A program made the position numbers and the translations under genes. A DNA stretch of 64,000 nt. It comes from Rhizobium sp. N324. GTDB lineage: Bacteria > Pseudomonadota > Alphaproteobacteria > Rhizobiales > Rhizobiaceae. Numbering within the stretch: position 1 is the stretch's first letter; each line of letters begins with the position of its first letter. The stretch is taken from NCBI RefSeq assembly GCF_001664485.1, contig NZ_CP013630.1, forward strand, positions 1,801,001-1,865,000. The letters run 5' to 3'. The notes under the pieces were generated by a model. The model was not told the DNA's origin, did not search any database, and saw nothing but the letters and a program-made list of their open reading frames with translations. This document shows positions 45,961-54,368 of this stretch, one piece after another.

Positions 45961-46732
45961 CGGAACGGTCAGAGTTGACGTCGATGGGCATGTTGCAATC
46001 CTGACGATTTCCCGTCCGGAGAAGTTGAACGCGCTCGATCTCGACATGCTGAAAGCGCTGGCCGAGGCGGCGGATGCGGTGGAGGCGAATGCGGATGTGC
46101 GCGCTGCCGTTCTCACCGGCGAGGGTAAGGGTTTTTCTGCCGGGGGTGATATCAAAGCCTGGGGTGGAATGCAGCCGCAGGAGTTCGGTCACGCCTGGGT
46201 GAGGCACGGTCACCGTATCTTCGAAAGGCTGGCGACGCTCCGGGTGCCGCTGGTCGCGGCTCTGAACGGCCACGCGCTTGGCGGCGGGCTCGAACTGGCG
46301 GGCGTTGCCGACATTCGCATTGCCGAGGAACACATCAAGATCGGCCTGCCGGAAACCGGCCTTGGAATGGTGCCGGGCTGGTCGGGCACCCAGCGTCTCG
46401 TGCGCCGGTTCGGCGCGCAGGCCGTCCGCCGCATGGCGCTCGGCGGCGAGATATTCACCGCCGAGGACGCCCGCCTGCTCGGCATCGTCGACGCGGTCGT
46501 TCCGACAGGAAATTCGGTCGCCGCCGCCAGGCAATATGCCGGGCGGATTGCCGCGCGGGGACCGGCGGCCCTCGAGATCGCCAAGTTGATGATCGCATCG
46601 GCGACCGGCGAAGACAACGGAACGGCGGTCGAAGCTCTGGGCTCGATCCTCGCCGCGAAAACCGGCGATCTGAAGGAGGGCGTCGCATCATTCAGCGAGA
46701 AGCGCCCGGCAACGTTCAAGGGAGAATGGTAA
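45953..46732 (+). CDS. Enoyl-CoA hydratase/isomerase family protein
   Basis: This is a crotonase-fold enzyme acting on an acyl-CoA. The 259-residue product starts MVSGTVRVDVDGHVAILTIS inside the end of the CoA-transferase gene. The oxyanion-hole segment GFSAGGDIKAW and both acidic positions of true hydratases (GGGLELAG and LPETGLGMVPGWSGTQRL) are present, so hydration of a 2-enoyl-CoA is plausible. Specificity cannot be read from sequence. Confidence 0.92.
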   Translation: MVSGTVRVDVDGHVAILTISRPEKLNALDLDMLKALAEAADAVEANADVRAAVLTGEGKGFSAGGDIKAWGGMQPQEFGHAWVRHGHRIFERLATLRVPLVAALNGHALGGGLELAGVADIRIAEEHIKIGLPETGLGMVPGWSGTQRLVRRFGAQAVRRMALGGEIFTAEDARLLGIVDAVVPTGNSVAAARQYAGRIAARGPAALEIAKLMIASATGEDNGTAVEALGSILAAKTGDLKEGVASFSEKRPATFKGEW

Positions 46733-48246
46733 TGACGGTCCTCGTCAACCCCACGGCGCTCAGCGACCACAAGGCGCGTGATTTCAAGATGCTGATCGAC
46801 GGCAAATGGGAGGCCGGCGCCTCCGATCCGATCGAACGTATCGCGCCGAGCCATGGTGTGACGGTCAGCCGCTTCCCCGCCGGCAGCCGGAAGGACGCCG
46901 AGCGCGCCATTGCTGCGGCACGCAAGGCCTTCGACGAGGGGCCGTGGCCGCGCATAACGGCGTCCGAACGCTCCGCCATCCTGCTCAGGGCTGCCGATCT
47001 GATCGCGGCACGTGCCGAAGAGCTGGCATTTCTCGATGCCATCGAGGCGGGCAAGCCCATCACCCAGGTGCGGGGGGAAATTGCCGGTTCGGTCGACATC
47101 TGGCGCTATGCGGCGGCTCTCGCACGCGATCTCCACGGCGAAAGCTACAACACGCTCGGCGACGGCACGCTCGGCGTCGTCCTGCGCGAAGCGATCGGCG
47201 TCGTCTCGATCATCACGCCCTGGAACTTCCCGTTCCTGATCGTCGGCCAGAAGCTGCCCTTCGCGCTCGCCGCGGGCTGCACGACCGTCGTCAAGCCTTC
47301 CGAGCTGACGTCGGGATCGACGCTCGTCTTGGGCGAAATCCTGCAGCAGGCGGGCATTCCGGATGGTGTCGTCAATATTGTCACCGGCACGGGACCTGAA
47401 GTCGGCGCAGTCATGACGTCTCATCCAGACGTCGACATGGTCTCCTTCACCGGCTCGACCGGTGTCGGAAAACTGACGATGTCGAATGCGGCGCAGACGC
47501 TGAAGAAGGTCTCACTGGAACTCGGCGGCAAGAACCCGCAGATCGTTTTCCCCGATGCCGACCTCGACGCCTTCATCGATGCCGCCGTCTTCGGCGCCTA
47601 TTTCAATGCCGGCGAGTGCTGCAACGCCGGCTCGCGGCTGATCCTTCACAAGTCGATCGCCTCTGACGTCGTCAGGCGCGTCGCCGAGCTGTCGAAGGGG
47701 GTGAAGGTCGGTGATCCCCTCGATCCCCAGACGCAGGTCGGCGCGATCATCACGCCGCAGCATCTGGAAAAGATCTCAGGCTATGTCAGCGGTGCCAAGA
47801 GCACCGGCGCCCGCGTCGCCCATGGCGGCGACACGCTCGACCTCGGCATGGGGCAGTTCATGTCGCCGACGATCCTGGAAGCCGTCACGCCCGATATGGC
47901 GGTGGCGCGCGAGGAAGTCTTTGGCCCGGTCTTGTCGGTCCTGACATTCGAAACATCGGCCGAAGCGGTCAGGATTGCCAATTCCATCGACTACGGCCTG
48001 TCGGCCGGTGTCTGGAGCCGCGATTTCGACACCTGCCTGACCATCGGCCGGTCGGTGCGGGCGGGCACGGTCTGGATGAACACCTTCATGGACGGCGCCT
48101 CGGAGCTTCCCTTCGGCGGCTACAAGCAGAGCGGCCTTGGCCGCGAACTCGGCCGCCATGCAGTGGAGGATTACACCGAGACCAAGACGCTGAACATGCA
48201 TATCGGCAAACGCACCGGTTGGTGGATGCCGCAGACGGAGGTCTGA
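46732..48246 (+). CDS. NAD(P)-dependent aldehyde dehydrogenase
   Basis: The enzyme would oxidise an aldehyde to its acid. The 504-residue protein has the cofactor segment ITPWNFPFLI, KPSELT, the general base Glu263 in LELGGKNP and the nucleophile Cys297 in GECCNAGS. It resembles the betaine-aldehyde/gamma-aminobutyraldehyde dehydrogenase group. ATG at 46732 (TAATG overlap, GGGAGA 6 nt upstream) is preferred over an ATG six bases earlier. It may feed the CoA-transferase with its acid product. Confidence 0.93.
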   Translation: MTVLVNPTALSDHKARDFKMLIDGKWEAGASDPIERIAPSHGVTVSRFPAGSRKDAERAIAAARKAFDEGPWPRITASERSAILLRAADLIAARAEELAFLDAIEAGKPITQVRGEIAGSVDIWRYAAALARDLHGESYNTLGDGTLGVVLREAIGVVSIITPWNFPFLIVGQKLPFALAAGCTTVVKPSELTSGSTLVLGEILQQAGIPDGVVNIVTGTGPEVGAVMTSHPDVDMVSFTGSTGVGKLTMSNAAQTLKKVSLELGGKNPQIVFPDADLDAFIDAAVFGAYFNAGECCNAGSRLILHKSIASDVVRRVAELSKGVKVGDPLDPQTQVGAIITPQHLEKISGYVSGAKSTGARVAHGGDTLDLGMGQFMSPTILEAVTPDMAVAREEVFGPVLSVLTFETSAEAVRIANSIDYGLSAGVWSRDFDTCLTIGRSVRAGTVWMNTFMDGASELPFGGYKQSGLGRELGRHAVEDYTETKTLNMHIGKRTGWWMPQTEV

Positions 48247-48348
48247 CGCATCGGCCCGAAAATCGGAATCGATTTTCGGAAAGCACGATGCGTCGATTCA
48301 AAGTGTTACAGCGTCCTTTGCGCGCCTGAAAGGCGCGCGGCGCTGTAA
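48245..48348. repeat. Double palindromic intergenic repeat between the dehydrogenase and the ABC transporter
   Basis: The first unit, GACGCATCG / CGATGCGTC, encloses GAAAATCG / CGATTTTC (48245-48294). The second, TTACAGCG / CGCTGTAA, encloses GCGCGCCT / AGGCGCGC (48306-48348). All arms are perfect. Such units recur in Rhizobium intergenic DNA. Here it could reduce readthrough into the transporter genes or tune their mRNA. Confidence 0.7.
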
Positions 48349-48435
48349 ACGGCAAAGCGACTACGCCCGGGGAGGGCGGGTGATCGATGCGGGAATGGTC
48401 CCGCATCTTCCAAGAGGGAACTGGGAGGTTCTTCG

Positions 48436-49698
48436 ATGAATAGGTTTTTGACCACGACTGCCGTGATCGCATTGGCGCTGGCCGGCACGCATGTCGCGGC
48501 CCGCGCCGCCGACGTAAAAGAAGTGCAGATGCTGCACTGGTGGACGTCAGGCGGCGAGGCAGCGGCTCTGAACGTTTTGAAGGAGGATCTGTCGAAGGAA
48601 GGCTTTGCCTGGAAGGACGTTCCGGTGGCCGGCGGCGGCGGTGATGCGGCGATGACGGCGCTGAAGGCGATGGTGGCGGCCGGCACCTATCCGACGGCCT
48701 CGCAGATGCTCGGTTATACCGTGCTCGATTATGCCCAGGCCGGCGTCATGGGCGACCTGACCGAGACGGCCAAGAAGGAAGGCTGGGACAAGTCGGTGCC
48801 GGCGGCCCTGCAGAAGTTCTCCGTCTATGACGGCAAGTGGGTTGCAGCCCCCGTCAACGTGCACTCGGTCAACTGGCTGTGGATCAACAAGGCGGTGATG
48901 GACAAGATCGGCGGCACTGAGCCGAAGAGCTTCGACGACCTGATCGCCCTGCTCGACAAGGCGAAGGCGGCCGGTGTCATCCCCTTGGCGCTCGGTGGCC
49001 AGAACTGGCAGGAAGCGACGATGTTCGATTCCATCGTGCTGTCGACCGGCGGCCCGGAATTTTACAAGAAGGCCTTCAACGACCTCGACGAGGCGTCGCT
49101 GAAGTCGGACACGATGAAGACGTCCTTCGACAACCTGGCGAAGATCGTCAAATACGTCGATCCGAACTTCTCCGGCCGCGACTGGAATCTCGCGACCGCC
49201 ATGGTCATCAAGGGTGATGCGCTGGTGCAGGTGATGGGCGACTGGGCGAAGGGCGAATTCGTCGCCGCCAAGAAGACCCCGGACAAGGACTTCCTGTGCT
49301 ACCGCTTCCCCGGCACCGACGGCAGCGTCATCTACAACTCCGACATGTTCGGCATGTTCAACGTCCCCGACGACCGCAAGGCGGCGCAGGTGGCGCTGGC
49401 AACGGCAACGCTGTCGAAGAGCTTCCAGTCGGCCTTCAACGTCGTCAAGGGTTCGGTGCCGGCCCGTACCGACGTTCCCGACACCGACTTCGACGCCTGC
49501 GGCAAGAAGGGCATTGCCGACCTGAAGGCGGCCAACGAGGGCGGCACGCTGTTCGGTTCGCTCGCTCAAGGGTACGGCGCGCCGCCGGCGATCGCCAATG
49601 CCTATAAGGACGTCGTCTCGAAGTTCGTCCATGGCCAGATCAAGAGCTCCGACGAAGCCGTCACCCAGCTGGTCCAGGCGATCGACGACGCTCGCTGA
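48436..49698 (+). CDS. Sugar ABC transporter substrate-binding protein, glucose/mannose (GtsA-like) type
   Basis: This periplasmic receptor delivers a sugar to the adjacent permeases. The 420-residue protein has a signal peptide (1 to about 24, ending ARAAD), then [43 protein letters not shown] and [10 protein letters not shown]. These closely recall the Pseudomonas GtsA glucose-binding protein. GGGAACTGGGAGG precedes the ATG. A strong hairpin follows, as often seen after receptor genes that need higher expression than their permeases. Confidence 0.92.
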   Translation: MNRFLTTTAVIALALAGTHVAARAADVKEVQMLHWWTSGGEAAALNVLKEDLSKEGFAWKDVPVAGGGGDAAMTALKAMVAAGTYPTASQMLGYTVLDYAQAGVMGDLTETAKKEGWDKSVPAALQKFSVYDGKWVAAPVNVHSVNWLWINKAVMDKIGGTEPKSFDDLIALLDKAKAAGVIPLALGGQNWQEATMFDSIVLSTGGPEFYKKAFNDLDEASLKSDTMKTSFDNLAKIVKYVDPNFSGRDWNLATAMVIKGDALVQVMGDWAKGEFVAAKKTPDKDFLCYRFPGTDGSVIYNSDMFGMFNVPDDRKAAQVALATATLSKSFQSAFNVVKGSVPARTDVPDTDFDACGKKGIADLKAANEGGTLFGSLAQGYGAPPAIANAYKDVVSKFVHGQIKSSDEAVTQLVQAIDDAR

Positions 49699-49716
49699 GA
49701 TCAGTCGATGCACATG

Positions 49717-49743
49717 GCTTCCCCGCGCCTGCCGCGGGGAAGC
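49717..49743 (+). other. Stable mRNA hairpin between receptor and permease genes
   Basis: A perfect 11-bp stem, GCTTCCCCGCG / CGCGGGGAAGC, with a CCTGC loop and no T tract lies 19 bp after the receptor stop. Hairpins at this position usually protect the upstream message from 3' exonucleases or partly stop transcription, giving excess receptor. Confidence 0.7.
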
Positions 49744-49799
49744 GTCAGGCTCCGCAGCGATAAATGCCGAGCGATCCTGCGGGAAGGGAGATGATATCC

Positions 49800-50753
49800 A
49801 TGAGCACAGTTGCCACCACCGATCCGGTTCTGACACCCCGGCGAGCGACGCCGATCTCGCTCAGAGGCCGGCTGCAGGATGCGCTGCCGAAGATCGTGCT
49901 GGCGCCGAGCTTCGTTATCACCCTCATCTTCGTCTACGGCTTCATCGTCTGGACGGCCTATCTCTCCTTCACCAATTCCAAGACCTTTCCGTCTTATGCG
50001 CTGACGGGGCCACGCGCCTATCAGCGGCTGTGGCGCTGGACCTTCGAGAGCGATCCGCCGTCATCCTGGTATACCTCGATCACCAACATGGCGATCTTCG
50101 GCTTCCTCTATGTCGGCATCTGCCTGGCGCTCGGCCTTTTCCTGGCCATCCTGCTCGACCAGAAGATCCGCGGCGAGGGGTTGCTGCGGCCGATCTTCCT
50201 CTATCCGATGGCGCTCTCCTTCATCGTCACCGGGGTGGCCTGGAAGTGGTTCCTCGATCCCGGCCTCGGGCTGGAGCAGACGCTGCATCACTTCGGCTGG
50301 ACGAGCTTCCACTTCGACTGGATCAAGAACAAGGACTTCGTCATCTATACCGTCGTCATCGCCGGTGTCTGGCAGGCGTCGGGCTTCGTCATGGCGATGT
50401 TCCTGGCGGGGCTTCGCGGCATCGACGGCGAGATCATGAAGGCGGCGCAGATCGACGGCGCCTCGCCCTTGCAGCTTTATCGCCGCATCGTCATTCCGCT
50501 GCTGCGGCCGATCTTCCTCTCCGCCTTCATCGTGCTCGCCCATATGGCGATCAAGTCCTACGACCTTGTGGTGGCGCTGACCTCGGGCGGGCCGGGCGGC
50601 TCGGCCTGGCTGCCGTCCAACTTCATGTATGAATACACCTTCAAGCGCAACGAGATGGCCGTCGGCTCGGCCAGCGCCATCATCATGCTGATGACGATCT
50701 CGGCGATCATCGTGCCCTATCTCTATTCCGAACTGAAGGAGAAGGCGCGATGA
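49800..50753 (+). CDS. Sugar ABC transporter permease, MalF/GtsB type
   Basis: This is the first membrane subunit of the importer. The 317-residue protein has about six membrane segments and the permease signature in KAAQIDGASPLQLYRRIVIPLLRP, read in two parts around EAA-like DGAS....IPLLRP. The C-terminal TFKRNEMAVGSASAI is typical of glucose-type CUT1 transporters. ATG 49800 is chosen because ATG 49791 touches the GGGAAGGGAG ribosome site. It overlaps the next permease by four bases. Confidence 0.93.
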   Translation: MSTVATTDPVLTPRRATPISLRGRLQDALPKIVLAPSFVITLIFVYGFIVWTAYLSFTNSKTFPSYALTGPRAYQRLWRWTFESDPPSSWYTSITNMAIFGFLYVGICLALGLFLAILLDQKIRGEGLLRPIFLYPMALSFIVTGVAWKWFLDPGLGLEQTLHHFGWTSFHFDWIKNKDFVIYTVVIAGVWQASGFVMAMFLAGLRGIDGEIMKAAQIDGASPLQLYRRIVIPLLRPIFLSAFIVLAHMAIKSYDLVVALTSGGPGGSAWLPSNFMYEYTFKRNEMAVGSASAIIMLMTISAIIVPYLYSELKEKAR

Positions 50754-51685
50754 GCATCTCGGCTTCCTCTCCCTCCCATTCCAGCAACACCCGCTGGATC
50801 GGCCGGCTGGTCATCTACGGCCTGCTGGTGATCTTCGCCATCCTCTACCTGATGCCGCTCTTCGTCATGCTCGTGACCTCGTTCAAGACGATGGACGAGA
50901 TCCAGGGCGGCAACATGCTGGCGCTGCCTGAGGCCCCGACCTTCGATCCCTGGATCAAGGCCTGGGGCGAGACCTGCGTCGGGCTGACCTGCGCCGGCAT
51001 CAAGGGCTACTTCTGGAACTCGATCAAGATGGTGGTGCCGGCGGTGGCCATCTCCACCATCATGGGAGCGCTGAACGGCTATATCCTGACCAAATGGCGT
51101 TTCCCCGGCCATACGCTGGTGTTCGGGCTGATGCTGTTTGCCTGCTTCATCCCGTTCCAGTCGGTGCTCTTGCCGATGGCGACCATCCTCGGCTCGCTCG
51201 GCCGCTTCGGCGTCACCCTGCAGAACGCCACCGGCTGGAACTTCGGCTTCGGCAATTCCACGATCAACCTGGTCTTCGTCCATGTCGTCTATGGCTTGGG
51301 CTTCACCACGCTGTTCTTCCGCAATTTCTACGAGGCCTTTCCGACCGAGCTGGTCCGCGCCGCCCAGGTCGACGGCGCCAGCTTCTTCCAGATCTTCCGC
51401 CGCATCATGCTGCCGAACTCGCTGCCGATCATCGTCGTCACCGTCATCTACCAGTTCACCAACATCTGGAACGACTTCCTGTTTGCCTCGGCCTATGCCG
51501 GCACTGGCGACTCCATGCCGATGACGGTGGCGCTCAACAATGTCGTCAACACCTCGACCGGAGTGGTCGAATACAATGTCAACATGGCGGCGGCGATGAT
51601 CGCGGCCGTTCCGACACTCATCGTCTATATCCTCGCCGGCCGCTACTTCGTGCGCGGTCTGATGGCGGGCGCAGTCAAAGGGTAA
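50750..51685 (+). CDS. Sugar ABC transporter permease, MalG/GtsC type
   Basis: This is the second membrane subunit of the importer. The 311-residue protein has six predicted membrane segments and the conserved RAAQVDGASFFQIFRRIMLP loop that contacts the ATPase. It starts in the ATGA overlap with the preceding permease and ends 3 bp before the ATPase gene. The presence of paired permeases, receptor and ATPase makes this a complete CUT1 system. Confidence 0.94.
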   Translation: MSISASSPSHSSNTRWIGRLVIYGLLVIFAILYLMPLFVMLVTSFKTMDEIQGGNMLALPEAPTFDPWIKAWGETCVGLTCAGIKGYFWNSIKMVVPAVAISTIMGALNGYILTKWRFPGHTLVFGLMLFACFIPFQSVLLPMATILGSLGRFGVTLQNATGWNFGFGNSTINLVFVHVVYGLGFTTLFFRNFYEAFPTELVRAAQVDGASFFQIFRRIMLPNSLPIIVVTVIYQFTNIWNDFLFASAYAGTGDSMPMTVALNNVVNTSTGVVEYNVNMAAAMIAAVPTLIVYILAGRYFVRGLMAGAVKG

Positions 51686-51688
51686 GTC

Positions 51689-52804
51689 ATGGCCTTCCTG
51701 GAAATCTCCGGTCTCAGAAAACGCTTCGGCGCCGTCGACATTCTCAAGGGCATCGACCTCGAACTCGAAAAGGGCGGCTTCCTGGTGCTGGTCGGCCCGT
51801 CCGGCTGCGGCAAGTCGACCCTGCTCAACACCATTGCCGGGCTGGAGACGATCACCTCGGGCGACATCAGGATCGACGGGCGCGACATCAGCGGCCTGCA
51901 TCCCTCCAAGCGCGACATCGCCATGGTATTCCAGTCCTATGCGCTCTATCCGAACATGACGGTGGCGGGCAATATCGCCTTCGGCATGGAGATCCGCGGC
52001 GTGCCGAAGGAGGAGCGGGCCAAGGCGATCAAGCAGGTCTCCGACATGCTGCAGATCGGCCATCTGCTCGACCGCAAGCCGTCGCAATTGTCCGGCGGCC
52101 AGCGCCAGCGCGTCGCCATGGGCCGGGCTTTGGTGCGCAATCCGCAGGTCTTCCTGTTCGACGAGCCGCTTTCCAATCTCGACGCCAAGCTGCGCGTCGA
52201 CATGCGCACCGAGATCAAGCGGCTGCATCAGCGCATGGGCACCACCTTCGTCTATGTCACCCACGACCAGATCGAGGCGATGACGCTGGCGACCAAGATC
52301 GCCGTGCTGAAGGACGGGGTGCTGCAGCAGTTCGGCACGCCGGCCGAGATCTATAACAGCCCGGCCAATCTCTTCGTCGCCGACTTCATGGGATCGCCGG
52401 CGATGAACCTGCTCAACGCCACCGTCGAAAATGGCGCCTCCGGGCTTGCCGTCGCACTCGAACGGCCGAACGGCGCGCCGCTGAGATTGCCGGTGGTCGC
52501 CGGCGCCAACGGGTTGTCGGCCTATGCCGGCAAGCAGGTGATCTTCGGCATCCGCCCGGAGGCGCTAACCGACCCTGATGGTGCCGACCGCAAGGCGCGT
52601 TCGCTGACCGAGGACGACTGCCTGATCGAGGTCGTCGAACCGGCCGGCTCCGACACCTTCGCCGTCACCAAGCTCGGCGGCAAATCCGTCGTCGCCCGCC
52701 TGCGCGCCGATGCCGGCATCGCCCCCGGACAGACCACACGCCTCGCCTTCAATCTCGACAAGGCCGTGTTCTTCGATCCGCAGAGCCAGGTGCGGATCGC
52801 ATGA
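51689..52804 (+). CDS. Sugar ABC transporter ATP-binding protein (MalK/UgpC/GtsD type)
   Basis: This is the cytoplasmic ATPase of the importer. The 371-residue protein has Walker A GPSGCGKST, Q-loop FQSYALYPNMTV, signature LSGGQRQR, Walker B VFLFDEPLSNLD and the H-loop THDQIEAM. A C-terminal TOBE/OB domain (about 240-370), as in MalK, can carry regulatory contacts. It completes the transporter and is followed 15 bp later by the first GMC oxidoreductase gene. Confidence 0.95.
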   Translation: MAFLEISGLRKRFGAVDILKGIDLELEKGGFLVLVGPSGCGKSTLLNTIAGLETITSGDIRIDGRDISGLHPSKRDIAMVFQSYALYPNMTVAGNIAFGMEIRGVPKEERAKAIKQVSDMLQIGHLLDRKPSQLSGGQRQRVAMGRALVRNPQVFLFDEPLSNLDAKLRVDMRTEIKRLHQRMGTTFVYVTHDQIEAMTLATKIAVLKDGVLQQFGTPAEIYNSPANLFVADFMGSPAMNLLNATVENGASGLAVALERPNGAPLRLPVVAGANGLSAYAGKQVIFGIRPEALTDPDGADRKARSLTEDDCLIEVVEPAGSDTFAVTKLGGKSVVARLRADAGIAPGQTTRLAFNLDKAVFFDPQSQVRIA

Positions 52805-52819
52805 TGGCCAGAGGCTAAG

Positions 52820-54367
52820 ATGAGCAGTTCACCAGACATCGTCATCATCGGCTCAGGCGTCGGCGGCTCCACTGTCGCCGCCGGCCTGGCCGCGACCGGC
52901 GCTGAGATATTGATCCTCGAAGCTGGCGATCACATTGCCGATCTTCCCGTCAACCGTGACCAGCGCGCCATCTTCCAGCGAGGGCATTTCCGCCCGAGGG
53001 AAGTCTGGTACGAGGCGAACGGCAAGGGCTTCAGTCCCGGCAATTATTACAATGTCGGCGGCAATTCGAAATTCTACGGCGCCGTCTTGTCGCGCTACCG
53101 CAAAGAAGACTTCGGCATCATCGAACACCGGGAAGGCGTGTCGCCGGCCTGGCCCTTTCCTTATGAGGAGTTGGAGCCCTGGTACTCGAAGGCGGAGCTC
53201 ATATATCAGGTTCGCGGCAGTCTCGGCGACGATCCGACCGAACCGCAGCACTCGACTGCCTACGAATTCCCGCCCGTGCCCGACGAGGCGCCGATCGCCG
53301 ATGTCAGGGCACGCCTCAAGGCGAAAGGCCTGCATCCGTTTTCGCTGCCGCTCGGCCTCGATCTTGACGCTTGGCTCTCCAAGGCGCGCACGCCTTGGGA
53401 TGCCCATCCGAACGCGCGGGACGGCAAGATGGACGCCGAGACCGCCGCGCTTGCGGTGGCGTTGAGACACAAGAACGTCCGGCTCGAAACCAATGCGCGC
53501 GTGACGCGGCTCGATACCGGATCAGGCAGTCGGATCGACCGGGTCACCTATGTCAGGAACGGTGAGACGCTGACTGTCTCGCCTGACATCGTCATCCTTT
53601 CGGCCGGGGCGGTCCAATCGTCGGTGCTGTTGCTGCGGTCGAAGAACGACCGCTTCCCCAGGGGCCTCGCCAACTCGTCCGATCAGGTGGGACGCAACTT
53701 CATGAACCACAACGCCTCAGCCGTGATCGGCGTTTCGCCACAGTTCAGGAACACCGCCGTCTACCAGAAGACTTTTGCCTTCAACGATTTCTACCTTTCC
53801 GACGGAGAGGGGGGGCCGCCGCTGGGCAACGTGCAACTCCTCGGCCGTATCTCCGAGAAGGTTCTGAAGGGCTCGCTGCCGCAGGCTCCGGAATGGCTAC
53901 TGCGCTTCATCACAGGCCATGCCATCGACTTCTACGCCATGAGCGAAGACGTGCCCAATCCCGAAAGCCGCGTCATGGTCGACGGCGATCGGATCATTCT
54001 CCAATGGCAGAGAACCAACTGGGACGCCCATCTGGCGCTCGTCGCCAAGCTGAAAGCCATCCTGCGGTCGATCGGGTTTCCGATCGTGCTGTCGCGGCCC
54101 TTCGACAAGCGCACGCCGTCCCATCAGTGCGGGACGATCCGGATCGGCAGCGACCCTGCGACGGCGCCGCTCGATCCCTATTGCCGGTCCTATGATCACG
54201 AAAACCTCTTCGTCGTCGACGCCGGCTTCCTGCCCACCTCGGCTGCGGTCAATCCGGCGCTGACCGTCGCCAGTCAGGCGCTGAGAGTTGCAGATCACAT
54301 CGCATCGAAGGACTGGCAGGCAAAAGCAGATCCGTTGGCGCATGCCGGCTCTCAAATAGGACAGTAA
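52820..54367 (+). CDS. GMC-family FAD oxidoreductase (pyranose-oxidase/dehydrogenase-like)
   Basis: The flavoenzyme would oxidise an alcohol, probably on a sugar ring. The 515-residue protein has the FAD Rossmann site IIGSGVGGSTVAAGL, an N-terminal GMC segment with YNVGGNSKFYGAVLSRYR, and the C-terminal catalytic pair His435 (SHQCGT) and Asn478 (NPALT). It differs clearly from the betA-like enzyme in the next gene. Its pattern recalls sugar C-3 or pyranose oxidising enzymes, but that is an inference. It has no signal peptide. Confidence 0.88.
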   Translation: MSSSPDIVIIGSGVGGSTVAAGLAATGAEILILEAGDHIADLPVNRDQRAIFQRGHFRPREVWYEANGKGFSPGNYYNVGGNSKFYGAVLSRYRKEDFGIIEHREGVSPAWPFPYEELEPWYSKAELIYQVRGSLGDDPTEPQHSTAYEFPPVPDEAPIADVRARLKAKGLHPFSLPLGLDLDAWLSKARTPWDAHPNARDGKMDAETAALAVALRHKNVRLETNARVTRLDTGSGSRIDRVTYVRNGETLTVSPDIVILSAGAVQSSVLLLRSKNDRFPRGLANSSDQVGRNFMNHNASAVIGVSPQFRNTAVYQKTFAFNDFYLSDGEGGPPLGNVQLLGRISEKVLKGSLPQAPEWLLRFITGHAIDFYAMSEDVPNPESRVMVDGDRIILQWQRTNWDAHLALVAKLKAILRSIGFPIVLSRPFDKRTPSHQCGTIRIGSDPATAPLDPYCRSYDHENLFVVDAGFLPTSAAVNPALTVASQALRVADHIASKDWQAKADPLAHAGSQIGQ

Positions 54368-54368
54368 A

